A stretch of 14,552 bases of DNA. Origin: Suilimivivens sp964393865 (GTDB taxonomy: Bacteria > Bacillota > Clostridia > Lachnospirales > Lachnospiraceae). Position 1 is the first letter of the stretch, and each line of letters starts with the position of its first letter. Under the pieces are notes generated by a model, which was not told the DNA's origin, searched no databases, and was given only the letters and a program-made list of their open reading frames with translations. The position numbers and the translations under genes are program-made. Shown piece by piece: positions 1 through 7,507 of this stretch. The stretch is taken from the NCBI GenBank assembly GCA_964393865.1, contig CAYMUW010000055.1, positions 1 through 14,552 of the forward strand, written 5' to 3'.

Positions 1-1
1 G

Positions 2-181
2 TTCAATCGAGCCTATTTTTTTAGCTCATTTTTTCATAGATTACTTGACACTACCTTCTGGCAGGACAACTATACTGATGCTGAACTCAATCTCACATTC
101 CTTAGTTCCTGCCCCTATTTAGTTAGTAAAAAGAAAAATCGGCAGAAACTGCCTGAATGTGCGAGCTGCACAATATTTTGA
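2..181 (+). other. Open reading frame entering from the left edge, no recognised family
   Basis: One plus-strand frame is open from the window edge to a TGA at 179-181, giving about 59 residues rich in F, L, S and K with no motif I recognise. It could be the 3' end of a gene that starts outside the window, or chance. The stretch also holds small hairpins: a GGCAGGA/TCCTGCC pair (60-66 with 107-113), GGCAG-AAA-CTGCC (141-153) and TGTGC-GAGCT-GCACA (158-172). Otherwise I see nothing in 1-234. Confidence 0.15.
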
Positions 182-234
182 ACATTCTGATGTTTTTATA
201 ATAAATTATATTTGGAATATTGTCAATATTTTTT

Positions 235-274
235 AAAGGCCTTTCCCAACCCAAATGTCGGGAAAAGCCTTTTG
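235..274 (-). terminator. Terminator downstream of aspS
   Basis: A 13-bp stem with one G-T wobble (235-247 with 260-272) encloses a 12-base loop, 38 bases beyond the aspS stop. The arms are A/T-rich at their base, so a short U run is present on either strand; it probably ends aspS transcription and may work in both directions. Confidence 0.65.
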
Positions 275-310
275 CACGCCATCAATATTCCATAAAGAAC
301 TTAAAACCAC

Positions 311-2062
311 TTACTGTCTTACCTTGATATGAACCTCTCTAAGCTGCTGCTCGGTCACCTCATTGGGTGCACCACACATTAAATCCTGAGCAGTTCCGCT
401 CATAGGGAAGGCTATAATCTCTCTGATATTTTCCTCGTTGCGAAGGAGCATAATCATACGATCCACGCCGGGAGCCATTCCTGCATGCGGGGGCGCTCCA
501 AACTGAAAAGCATTGTAAAGTGCTCCGAACTTCTGCTTCAGCACTTCCTCATCATAGCCGGCAATCTCAAATGCCTTTACCATAATGTCCAGATTGTGAT
601 TTCGAACCGCACCGGAGGACAGCTCCACACCGTTGCACACAATGTCATACTGATATGCCAGAATTTCCAGAGGGTCCTTTGTGTTTAATGCTTCCAGGCC
701 GCCTTGGGGCATGGAGAACGGATTATGAGTAAATCCAATCTTATGAGTTTCCTCATCCTTCTCAAACATAGGGAAGTCATTTACAAAGCAGAAACGATAT
801 GCATTTTTCTCACAGATATCAAGCCGCTTTCCCAATTCATTTCTGATCTGTCCGGCAAAAAGTGCTGCCCGCTCTTCCTTATCGGCGATAAAGAAGATAG
901 TATCTTCCTTTTCCAGACCTGCAAGCTCTCTCATCTCTGCCTTCAGTTCATCGGGAATAAACTTGTCAATAGGGCCCTTATAGGATAAATCCTCCTGAAC
1001 CTCCAAGTATCCCAGGCCGCCCATACCGATCTCGGTTGCAAACTTCAACATTTTCTCATGGAAGCCCTTGGACTGGTGTCCGTGAATCTTGATCGCCCTT
1101 ACCGTCTTGTTCTGGAAAGGCTTAAAAGTACATTTATTAAAAAATTCAGATAAATCAATAATTCTTAACGGATTGCGCAGATCCGGCTTATCGGAACCAA
1201 ACTCCAGCACAGCCTGCTTATAGCTGATTACCGGATAAGGTGCCTTTGTTACCTCAAAGCCCTCTGGAGCAAATTTTTCAAAGGTGGCTGTAAGAACCTC
1301 TTCTCCTACACGGAACACATCCTCCTGGGTCGCAAAGCTCATCTCAAAATCAAGCTGGTAAAACTCACCGGGGGAACGGTCCGCTCTTGCATCCTCATCA
1401 CGGAAGCAGGGAGCAATCTGAAAATATTTATCCACACCCGATACCATAAGCAGCTGTTTGTACTGCTGGGGTGCCTGAGGCAGTGCGTAAAATTTACCCT
1501 TATAATGTCTGGAAGGAACAATGTAATCTCTTGCACCTTCCGGGGAAGATGCACACAAAATGGGTGTCTGAACTTCCATAAATCCCATTTCTGTCATTTT
1601 TTCTCTCAAAAACTTAATGACATTGGAACGGAAAATCATATTGTCCATAACCTTACGGTTACGAAGATCTAAGAAACGATATTTCAGACGAAGATCCTCC
1701 CTGATTTCCTTGGAAGTAGCCACCTCAAAGGGAAGCTGACGGTATACCTTGCCAAGGATTTCAATCTTGTGGGCCTCCAATTCAATGGTTCCGGTAGGAA
1801 TCTTGGGATTGTAGGTCTCCTCGTCTCTCTTATCGATCTTGCCGCTGATGCTGACGCAGTCTTCCTTATTAATCCCTTTCAGCAGAGTGGTATCTCTCAT
1901 AACGATCTGAAGCTGGCCGTACATATCACGCAAATCAATAAAGGATACGCCGCCGTGATCCCTGATGTTTTCCACCCAGCCTGCAACCTTCATTTCCTTT
2001 CCGATATCATCTTCGGAAATCTGGTTTAAAGTCCGTTCACGATACAATGTTGATAGTTCCAT
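311..2062 (-). CDS. aspS: Aspartate--tRNA ligase, probably non-discriminating
   Basis: This class IIb aminoacyl-tRNA synthetase attaches aspartate to tRNA in the cytoplasm. The 583 residues match the full-length bacterial type. An N-terminal OB-fold anticodon domain (about 1-110) precedes the catalytic core, with motif 2 at about 219-241 (FRDEDARADR), the bacterial GAD insertion in the middle, and motif 3 near the C terminus (GMAPGVDRM). ATG at 2060-2062 has AGGAAG just upstream. In the OB domain the RDHGG stretch places His at position 36. A His here is known in non-discriminating enzymes such as that of Pseudomonas aeruginosa, whereas E. coli AspRS has Leu. With an Asn-type specifier in its T-box, this suggests the enzyme also makes Asp-tRNA(Asn) for GatCAB amidation (inference). 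The gene is single, with its own promoter and terminator. Confidence 0.97.
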   Translation of the reverse strand: MELSTLYRERTLNQISEDDIGKEMKVAGWVENIRDHGGVSFIDLRDMYGQLQIVMRDTTLLKGINKEDCVSISGKIDKRDEETYNPKIPTGTIELEAHKIEILGKVYRQLPFEVATSKEIREDLRLKYRFLDLRNRKVMDNMIFRSNVIKFLREKMTEMGFMEVQTPILCASSPEGARDYIVPSRHYKGKFYALPQAPQQYKQLLMVSGVDKYFQIAPCFRDEDARADRSPGEFYQLDFEMSFATQEDVFRVGEEVLTATFEKFAPEGFEVTKAPYPVISYKQAVLEFGSDKPDLRNPLRIIDLSEFFNKCTFKPFQNKTVRAIKIHGHQSKGFHEKMLKFATEIGMGGLGYLEVQEDLSYKGPIDKFIPDELKAEMRELAGLEKEDTIFFIADKEERAALFAGQIRNELGKRLDICEKNAYRFCFVNDFPMFEKDEETHKIGFTHNPFSMPQGGLEALNTKDPLEILAYQYDIVCNGVELSSGAVRNHNLDIMVKAFEIAGYDEEVLKQKFGALYNAFQFGAPPHAGMAPGVDRMIMLLRNEENIREIIAFPMSGTAQDLMCGAPNEVTEQQLREVHIKVRQ

Positions 2063-2105
2063 GTTCTTCCTTTCCTTTCTTTTTCACAATTCTATCCTAT
2101 ATATT

Positions 2106-2140
2106 AAAAAAGCCCCGAATTGATTAAAAATCAATTCAGG
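2106..2140 (-). terminator. T-box attenuator terminator
   Basis: CCTGAATTGATT and AATCAATTCGGGG form a long stem around a TTT loop, followed on the minus strand by a run of six T. It lies just downstream of the T-box sequence and about 45 bases before the aspS start, as expected for the competing terminator. Confidence 0.9.
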
Positions 2141-2342
2141 ACGAACATACCAAACACTGTCTTAAAGACATATCTGGGAAATCCGCGGTGCCACCTGATT
2201 TACTGCCGAAGCAGTCCCTTCACCATGTTCGATTTTGGCTGATAAAGCTGTTATTCATATGAATTCATTCTGCCGGCTTCCCACCATCCCGGCTCTCTGT
2301 AAGCGATAATTCATACTACTGGTCTTCGTCTTTGCCAATTAC
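2106..2342 (-). promoter_or_regulatory. T-box riboswitch leader of aspS
   Basis: Read on the minus strand, the leader carries the T-box sequence AGGTGGCACCGCG at 2184-2196, a Stem I with the AGAGAG bulge and a GGUG-containing apical loop, and an AGUA element on the 5' side of the specifier loop. On the 3' side, after the stem pair TATGAATT/AATTCATA, comes TGAATAACAG. By comparison with the known glyQS layout (GAAA-GGC-A) the specifier is AAC, an Asn codon. The UGGC in the T-box bulge pairs with a GCCA tRNA 3' end, so it expects discriminator G73, true of both tRNA(Asn) and tRNA(Asp). The leader ends in the attenuator hairpin annotated separately. Uncharged tRNA should favour antitermination and aspS expression. 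Confidence 0.93.
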
Positions 2343-2348
2343 ATTGTA

Positions 2349-2377
2349 ATCATAATGTAGATTAACCAATTTGTCAA
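2349..2377 (-). promoter_or_regulatory. Promoter of aspS
   Basis: TTGACA (2372-2377) and TATGAT (2349-2354) are separated by exactly 17 bases on the minus strand, a near-perfect sigma-A promoter with a predicted start near 2342. The -35 box overlaps the TGA stop codon (2374-2376) of the upstream flavoprotein gene, so there is no spacer between the two transcription units. Confidence 0.88.
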
Positions 2378-2841
2378 TTTCTAATTCTATTGACCATAGC
2401 TTTGCAGTTTTCAGGCTCCCAGCCACCCATACCGCCATAAGAAATAATTCCTGCCAGCTTCCCCTCCAAATCAGTTTCACTGCCCTTCCGCCCCGGAAGC
2501 ATAACATGAATCTGTTTCAGTTTTCCCAAAAGGATACACAGCTCTGCCGGTATTGGCGCATAACGGGAGGATACGATAAAACACAAATCGGCCCCGCTGA
2601 CACTTTCATAAATCCTGTTAAAATCTCTATCCACCATGCATTTTCCGCTTTTCACACATTGCCCGCATCCTGTGCAGGGTTTTAAATCAAACTCCCCAAT
2701 ATCCATCATGTGACAGCATACGTTTTCATCCGCAAGCATCTTCTGTATCCTGCTGCAAATGGCATAGGAAGCGCTATGCTCCTCGCTGTTCATCCGGTTA
2801 GATGCCGATATACATACCGCTCTTTTTCCCTCACCATACAT
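2374..2841 (-). CDS. Flavodoxin-fold NAD(P)H-dependent oxidoreductase (FMN reductase type), short
   Basis: The 155-residue protein begins with a flavodoxin-like strand and FMN phosphate loop (VCISASNRMNSE). It then shows the family hallmark at about 55-72, CTGCGQCVKSGKCMVDRD, followed by an SGADLCFIVSSRYAP segment typical of FMN-binding oxidoreductases of the iron-sulfur flavoprotein and NADPH-dependent FMN reductase group. Family members usually run 180-200 residues, so the C-terminal helix appears to be missing; the stop lies inside the aspS promoter. ATG at 2839-2841 has AGGAGA eight bases upstream. The gene starts 12 bases after the lipoprotein stop, with its Shine-Dalgarno overlapping that stop, so the two are probably co-transcribed. 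Substrate unknown. Whether the short C terminus still gives a working enzyme is uncertain. Confidence 0.8.
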   Translation of the reverse strand: MYGEGKRAVCISASNRMNSEEHSASYAICSRIQKMLADENVCCHMMDIGEFDLKPCTGCGQCVKSGKCMVDRDFNRIYESVSGADLCFIVSSRYAPIPAELCILLGKLKQIHVMLPGRKGSETDLEGKLAGIISYGGMGGWEPENCKAMVNRIRN

Positions 2842-2853
2842 ATTGTTTGTCTC

Positions 2854-4248
2854 CTAGTATCCCAAGCCTCTGTCAATAATGGTTCCGTCCAGTGCATTGA
2901 TGGTAAGCAGACTGTTATAGGCAATATCCTCGGTATAAGCCTGACCATCTTCATACTGATACGTTTGGGTTCCGAAGAAATCCCATACCGGAACCATGGT
3001 TCCTCCCGTTGCATCCCCCGCTTTCCTGACACGCATATAGCCAAGGCGTACCTCGTTAATTTCAATATCTATCGCATCATTGCTTTGATCTCCAAAGGTC
3101 TTTTGGTGATAATCCTCGTACTTTTTCATCATCATATTTTCAAAAACAGCTTGTATTTCAGAAAACGGAAGAAGAAAAAGATATTCATCCGATGTTCTTT
3201 CCACCATATAAGGATTACTCCACTCAAATTGGAGCAGACCGTCTGCATCATAGGCCAATTCTATCTTTTCATAATTCCATGCAATAGAATCTTTTTCCCA
3301 TTCTCCTCCGTCTTCCAGCGTATAGGTTACCGGTATTCCATCTAATTCCCGTGTAAAATGAATTGCATATCCCACATCGCCAGCTGTAGTCTCCTGATTA
3401 TTCTCGCTGTCATAAAGTACCAAATACTCTTCTCCTGCATCCACAAAATCGGCAAACCCCATTGCCTCCATCTGTCCCTTGGCCTTTTCCTTTATTTCTT
3501 CCACAGAAAAATTGATATCCTGTTTCGCCTTATCCGTAAGATCATTATAGGAACACATGCCATAATACCCACTATGTCTCTTTTGGACACGGAAATTTAC
3601 ATACATCCAGTCACTCTGATAACCGTTATCAAGGGAAACGTAATAATCCTCGCCCCCCAGGGTCACCCAACCGGAAAGGTAAGCTTCTCCATTCTCCTGC
3701 GCTTCTTTGCTCTCCGGGTTCACCACCATTGCAGGAACCTCCACAAGAACAGGCTCCTCGGGAGCTGTCTCCAAAGGCGCCTCCCATGCGGCTATAGCAT
3801 CGTAGTCTCTATCCCACAATTCCTCTCCGCCAAGCAGCACCTTGCTCACTGATGCATAATCACCCTGATCAAATACCCTGCTGGTTACCTTATAGGTCTT
3901 AAATCCCTCCGCATTGGGAATAATGACCTCCGCATCCGCCTTTACATGAATATGTTCCTCTGTCATCTCTGCGGTAAAACGCTCAGGCGCCTGCACCTGC
4001 TCTGCAATAGCCCCCTTACCTTCCTTGTCTGCATCCTGGGACTGTTTCCCGTCACTCTGCCCTGCATCGGTCTGCGTATCCTGTTCCTGATTTAAATTCT
4101 GATTACTGCCCTCATCCCTGGGAACTACAATCTGCTCATCCGTCTGCACGCTGTCAGCGCAGCCTGTCGCTGTACCGCCGAGCATTGCTGCCATCAGGCA
4201 GTATATTACCAGTCTTTTCCCGCACATATTACCAATCTTTTCCCTCAT
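2854..4248 (-). CDS. Large secreted lipoprotein, possibly DUF6034-like
   Basis: Start chosen at the ATG 4246-4248 (464 residues) because AAAGAGG lies seven bases upstream and a signal peptide follows directly: MREKIGNMCGKR, a hydrophobic stretch, then GGTATGC as lipobox, with the lipidated Cys at about residue 30. A longer frame from 4305 has no usable ribosome site. After a Q/D/N-rich linker (about 35-80) comes a globular domain ending in the pattern EVRLGYMRVR...VPVWDFFG...LLTINALDGTIIDRGLGY. This resembles uncharacterised Lachnospiraceae lipoproteins I associate with DUF6034 (from memory, low certainty). The C-terminal motif is reminiscent of YycI-like accessory proteins of two-component systems. 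Its promoter shares sequence blocks with that of the adjacent response regulator, so it may be a target or sensor partner of that system. No enzyme motif seen. Confidence 0.8.
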   Translation of the reverse strand: MREKIGNMCGKRLVIYCLMAAMLGGTATGCADSVQTDEQIVVPRDEGSNQNLNQEQDTQTDAGQSDGKQSQDADKEGKGAIAEQVQAPERFTAEMTEEHIHVKADAEVIIPNAEGFKTYKVTSRVFDQGDYASVSKVLLGGEELWDRDYDAIAAWEAPLETAPEEPVLVEVPAMVVNPESKEAQENGEAYLSGWVTLGGEDYYVSLDNGYQSDWMYVNFRVQKRHSGYYGMCSYNDLTDKAKQDINFSVEEIKEKAKGQMEAMGFADFVDAGEEYLVLYDSENNQETTAGDVGYAIHFTRELDGIPVTYTLEDGGEWEKDSIAWNYEKIELAYDADGLLQFEWSNPYMVERTSDEYLFLLPFSEIQAVFENMMMKKYEDYHQKTFGDQSNDAIDIEINEVRLGYMRVRKAGDATGGTMVPVWDFFGTQTYQYEDGQAYTEDIAYNSLLTINALDGTIIDRGLGY

Positions 4249-4330
4249 ATCAAAACCTCTTTCCGCACAATCTGCTATGCTGCTTTCTTTTGTTATCAAA
4301 AGCATACCTTTCTTTGCTGTAAAAGGTCTT

Positions 4331-4400
4331 CAGCAAATTGTAAACATTTTGCAAAACGGGGCATCACACTATTTTTCGGGCACTTTCCTATCACACAAAA
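4331..4400 (-). promoter_or_regulatory. Probable operator/promoter of the lipoprotein operon, shared with the response regulator gene
   Basis: On the minus strand the block TGTGATAGGAAAGTGC (within 4380-4400) is followed by a second block TTTACAATTTGCTG (4331-4344). Both recur nearly identically upstream of the response regulator gene at 6421-6466. A second GTGTGAT lies between the blocks here. The blocks are 49 bases apart start to start, against 25 at the other site. I could not fix a -10 box with confidence. Confidence 0.55.
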
Positions 4401-4411
4401 TGCGGACGCAC

Positions 4412-5685
4412 TTAAGACTTTCCAAAGATTACCCTCACATTTGTACCCTTTCCAGACTCACTTTCAATCACAAGCCGGGCACCATGCAGCCGGGCAATTT
4501 GACTGCACAAAGCCAGCCCCAAACCGCAGCCTCCCCTATGAGATAAATGATATCTCCTTCCCCGCTTGCCTTTGCGCTGTTGTCAATCAAATTAATCAAT
4601 AGACTTTCAAACAAATCACGGTCAATCCGCCTTTTTCCCATGGCACAGGAATATTCCAGCTTTATGCCCTTTTGCATGAGAGAATGCTCCTCCAGCTGTG
4701 CCACCTGCCGGAAAAGTTCCTCCATGGAAACCTCTTCTATACAAATGCTGTCATTGTCATATAAGCCCATCAGACTCATCAGCTTGCTTCCCAAGCGTTC
4801 CAGTCTGGCGCACTGCTCCTTAATATGATAAAGCGCCCGCTGCTGCTGTTCCTTCTTTAGATTGACATTCAAAAGGGTGTCAGAATATCCGATTATGGAG
4901 GTCATGGGTGTTTTCAGTTCATGGGTGAGGCTGCCCAGAAGCTGTCTTCTGCGCTCCGATTCCTGTTCCAGAGACCTGACCTGCTCCTCGATCTGCTCCG
5001 CCATAATATTAAAGGCTTTTCCGACCCTTCCCACCTCGTCACGGGTATGCACCTCTGCCCTTCTCTTTAAATTTCCGTTACTGATATCGGAAGCCGCCCT
5101 CTCCAGCTCCCGAAGGGGTGAAAGAAGCTTTCGGGTAATCAGAAAAATCAAAATCACCACCGCAAGGGCGGCACACAGGTAAATCATCAGACTGTAAATC
5201 GCCTGTATTCTGATATCTTCGTAAAAGCCTGAAATATCCCGAACCAGCATCAGGCTGTAATCCTCACTTACACCAACCGAAATCCGCTGCCCGGTAATCA
5301 GAATATACTGCTTCCCGCTGTTTTGAATAATGCTGTACGGCTCTTCCTCCCTCCATCTTTCATCCTCCGGATGAGCCAGCTTGTAGGGTGTCAGATTGCA
5401 TATCTCCCTGCCGTCCTTCAGCAAAATATAATTGGCCGCTCCAAATTTTTTTACAAGAAAATCCACATAAGAATTCATGGTAGTCTCGCTGTATCCGGCC
5501 TGCAGTCCTGTTTCCAGTTCCTTCCCCATAGAATATGCCGTGTATTTTAGCTGCTGCTCATAATTTTCTATGGTTTTATCCTGATTGTACTCTACCGAAT
5601 AATAGATTACCGCCACACCCGATGTCAGCATGGCAAGAAGCAAAAGCGTCACTGCAGCCAGTGATAATTTTTCCCACAGTTTCAT
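4412..5685 (-). pseudogene. Sensor histidine kinase with internal deletion and frameshift in the ATPase domain
   Basis: The first 380 or so codons read as a normal membrane kinase: TM1 (about 8-30), an extracellular sensor domain (31-160), TM2 (about 162-184), HAMP (about 185-238), an H-box LTHELKTP with His255, and an N-box NLIDNS (365-370). The original frame then runs into unrelated residues and stops at 4468. In another frame the sequence continues as RGGCGLGLALC, then a typical C-terminal ATPase end, with a stop at 4412-4414. Only about 12 residues separate N-box and G2-box instead of about 55, and the DxGxG box is absent. This implies a deletion of about 125-135 bases (1 modulo 3), with the junction near 4528-4535. 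The start ATG directly abuts the response regulator stop. The product should be unable to bind ATP, so it is probably non-functional, unless the deletion is an assembly error. Confidence 0.85.
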
Positions 5686-6357
5686 CTACGAAAGATCCTC
5701 CAATCGGTATCCTGTCTTGGAAATGGTTCTAATTACATCATGAAAATCCAGCTTTTTGCGGAGCTGGCCGATATGTACATCCACGGTTCTGGTCTCTCCC
5801 ATATAATCACAGCCCCAAATCCTGTTAAGCAGCTCTTCCCTGGAAAAAGCCACGTTTTTGCTTTCTGCCAGCGTTACTAAAAGCTCGTATTCCATAGGCT
5901 TTAATGCCACCTCTGCCCCGTCCTTGGTGACACTGTGCTCCTTCAGATTAATTACCACATTTTTTATCTGTATCTGCTTCCTGCTCCGCCCGGTGCGCTT
6001 TAACACCTTTTCCATGCGGACTAAAAGCTCAAGCGCCTCAAAGGGCTTTACGATATAGTCCTCCGCCCCGGATTTCAGTCCGTGTACCTTGGAAATCACA
6101 TCATCCTTGGCGGTAAGATAAATTACCGGTATCTGCGTCCTTTGCAGATCATTCATCAGGGCAAAGCCGTCCTTTCCCGGCAGCATGACATCTACCAGAG
6201 CCAGCGCAATCTGCTCTGCCTCATTTCCCTCTAAAAATTCCTCTGCTTTACTTCCATCCCTGATTGCCACTGTCTCGTAGCCTGCCGCTTCCAAATTCAT
6301 GCAGATCAGCTCTGAAATAGCGCAGTCGTCCTCAATAACTAAAATTTTTGTTTTCAC
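5686..6357 (-). CDS. OmpR/PhoB-family response regulator
   Basis: A 223-residue regulator with an N-terminal receiver domain: acidic pocket Glu9-Asp10-Asp11, phospho-acceptor Asp56 (LVDVMLPG), Thr82 and Lys104 (VKPFE). The C-terminal winged-helix DNA-binding domain shows RTVDVHIGQLRKKL and a TGYRL ending. The start is placed at GTG 6355-6357 because GGGGGG lies about eight bases upstream and the residues before it (from 6426) do not resemble the family. The sensor kinase begins at the base after the stop, so the pair is one operon. Its partner kinase is broken here, so phosphorylation may come from elsewhere or be absent. Shared blocks upstream of this gene and of the lipoprotein gene suggest self-control and control of the lipoprotein operon (inference). 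Confidence 0.95.
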   Translation of the reverse strand: MKTKILVIEDDCAISELICMNLEAAGYETVAIRDGSKAEEFLEGNEAEQIALALVDVMLPGKDGFALMNDLQRTQIPVIYLTAKDDVISKVHGLKSGAEDYIVKPFEALELLVRMEKVLKRTGRSRKQIQIKNVVINLKEHSVTKDGAEVALKPMEYELLVTLAESKNVAFSREELLNRIWGCDYMGETRTVDVHIGQLRKKLDFHDVIRTISKTGYRLEDLS

Positions 6358-6420
6358 CTGGTATCCCCCCGTTTTGTGATATAACTCCTTTATCTTATCA
6401 CAGGGCAAGTGTAAAAAAAG

Positions 6421-6466
6421 CATCAAATTGTAAAAAGCGATTACAGCACTTTCCTATCACATAAAA
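6421..6466 (-). promoter_or_regulatory. Probable operator/promoter of the response regulator gene
   Basis: The minus strand carries TGTGATAGGAAAGTGC (within 6446-6466) and TTTACAATTTGATG (6421-6434), followed by a second TTTACA. The same two blocks stand before the lipoprotein operon. The pair of TTTACA elements, about two helical turns apart, fits the direct-repeat style of OmpR-family sites. Confidence 0.5.
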
Positions 6467-6488
6467 ATGAGCTGTATTAACAGCTCAT
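6463..6488 (-). terminator. Terminator of the DUF3791-DUF3990 operon
   Basis: A perfect 8-bp stem ATGAGCTG/CAGCTCAT with a six-base loop is followed by TTTTA on the minus strand, starting 14 bases after the last stop codon of the operon. Confidence 0.8.
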
Positions 6489-6501
6489 TGGGGAAAACAT
6501 A

Positions 6502-6726
6502 TTAATTTGTCCACTCTAATCGGGTTCGATATTCCATTTCAAGTTCCTTCGCCAAATAGGCATCGCTCATACAATGCATATCAGATACACCTTCACTAAT
6601 TAACCCATACACTTCCGAATGATAAAAGAAATCCAATGCATCATCCAAAGAAACGTTTATATTTTGAGCCAGCTGTTCAATAATACGAGAGTACTTCTTT
6701 TGTAACAAAACCGGATTTGCTTTCAT
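6502..6726 (-). CDS. DUF3791-type small protein, second copy of the cassette
   Basis: This 74-residue acidic protein has the pattern DALDFFYHSEVYGLISEGVSDMHCMSDAYLAKELEMEY. I associate it with the DUF3791 family, found beside DUF3990 proteins in gut Clostridia (recognition from memory). Its ATG (6724-6726) overlaps the TGA of the DUF3990 gene as ATGA, and GAAGGGAG lies nine bases upstream, so it is translationally coupled to that gene. It is small, helical and placed directly behind a possible toxin, so it could be the antitoxin or an adaptor; nothing in the sequence proves this. No DNA-binding motif is visible. Confidence 0.75.
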   Translation of the reverse strand: MKANPVLLQKKYSRIIEQLAQNINVSLDDALDFFYHSEVYGLISEGVSDMHCMSDAYLAKELEMEYRTRLEWTN

Positions 6727-7196
6727 ATTCGTTTACTCCCTTCAAAATGCAAATATTTACTTAAAGCAACCTCTGAGCGTAAGCAAACTTGCAAATTTGG
6801 CTTTTCATAACGCAGTCGTTTGACAGCTTCACCTTTATCAATCAAATTATCAAAATAAAGTTCAACAGTATTAAACACTTTGTCATTAGCCACACCGCCA
6901 ATCACAATGTCATAGTCCGACGTATCTTTCCCACTGCGACAGGAGAGGATGAAATCAAGCCATTCCTCTGAATATGTTTCAAAATTTATAATCTTCAATT
7001 GACTATATGCAGCTTCATCAAATTCATAGCAGGAAATAATACCGCTTTTCCCGCGACGTTTAAATTTTTCGCACCATTTGACCGCCTGTTCATAAATAGG
7101 TGTTGTATAAAACCCCTGACCAAAATCCACGTTGAGTCTGGAATGTGTCAAATACGGCTCAGCAACCTCTAAGTATGAACCATGATATAGTATCAA
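6723..7196 (-). CDS. DUF3990 protein, ADP-ribosyltransferase-like, candidate toxin
   Basis: A 157-residue protein with the DUF3990 layout. It opens with LYHGS (His5), then DFGQGFYTT (Tyr30), then DYDIVIGGVANDKVF (94-108), and near the C terminus NLQV (Gln136) and an EVALSKYLHF segment. ADP-ribosyltransferases of the H-Y-E class have a His in the first strand, a Tyr after a G-x-GFY turn and a third residue near the end; His5, Tyr30 and Gln136 could fill these places (inference). The start is TTG (7194-7196), overlapping the stop of the preceding gene as TTGA, so initiation is probably weak and coupled. It sits between two DUF3791 genes in an AT-rich operon with its own promoter and terminator, consistent with a mobile toxin-antitoxin or defence cassette. 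Target unknown. Confidence 0.8.
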   Translation of the reverse strand: MILYHGSYLEVAEPYLTHSRLNVDFGQGFYTTPIYEQAVKWCEKFKRRGKSGIISCYEFDEAAYSQLKIINFETYSEEWLDFILSCRSGKDTSDYDIVIGGVANDKVFNTVELYFDNLIDKGEAVKRLRYEKPNLQVCLRSEVALSKYLHFEGSKRI

Positions 7197-7435
7197 ACTT
7201 CCACATTCCTTTCATGCATAAGATCAATAATATCCTCCACAATATACTCCTTGCTTTGTGTATGAAGAATTTCATATTCCGGCACAATATAATCTCTTAA
7301 AATATTGCTTTTTTCAGTTAGTGCCTCATATAACCTCTTGGTTTCCACTCCTAATTTTGCAGCAACATTTTCTATACAAAATATAACAAACTCCAATTGA
7401 TTTACATCTTTAATTTGAGGACCGGATTTTCCCAA
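7193..7435 (-). CDS. DUF3791 protein, first copy of the cassette
   Basis: The start is placed at TTG 7433-7435 because AAGGAGG lies nine bases upstream; the frame is open further, to a TTG at 7486, but those codons run through the ribosome site. The resulting 80-residue protein shows the DUF3791 pattern: an EFVIFCIENVAAKLG helix, LYEALTEKSNILRDYI, then YEILHTQSKEYIVEDIIDLM. It heads a three-gene operon and overlaps the DUF3990 gene by four bases. Its likely role is partner of the DUF3990 protein, as antitoxin, adaptor or specificity factor. It differs clearly in sequence from the last gene of the operon, so the two small proteins probably do different jobs. Function is not known. Confidence 0.78.
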   Translation of the reverse strand: MGKSGPQIKDVNQLEFVIFCIENVAAKLGVETKRLYEALTEKSNILRDYIVPEYEILHTQSKEYIVEDIIDLMHERNVEV

Positions 7436-7507
7436 TTCCCTGCACCTCCTTCGTTGAGAACATTGCGTTCTCCAAATGAGCAGCAAAACTTTACTAATAC
7501 AGGTTTT

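Noticed and set aside
2310..2332. GAC triplets in the aspS leader that could be an Asp specifier
   Set aside because: They lie on the 5' side of Stem I, beside the AGUA element; the specifier is read from the 3' side, where AAC is found.
2316..2507. Minus-strand ORF of 63 codons overlapping the flavoprotein end
   Set aside because: It runs through the aspS promoter and T-box start, has no ribosome site, and does not continue the flavoprotein family pattern.
2710..3852. Long plus-strand ORFs opposite the lipoprotein gene
   Set aside because: They are antisense shadows without ribosome sites or recognisable domains; the minus-strand lipoprotein has a signal peptide and a clear start.
7420..7470. 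A 17-codon ATG ORF before the first DUF3791 gene, in another frame
   Set aside because: It merely spans the AAGGAGG site of the DUF3791 gene and has no ribosome site of its own; not convincing as a leader peptide.
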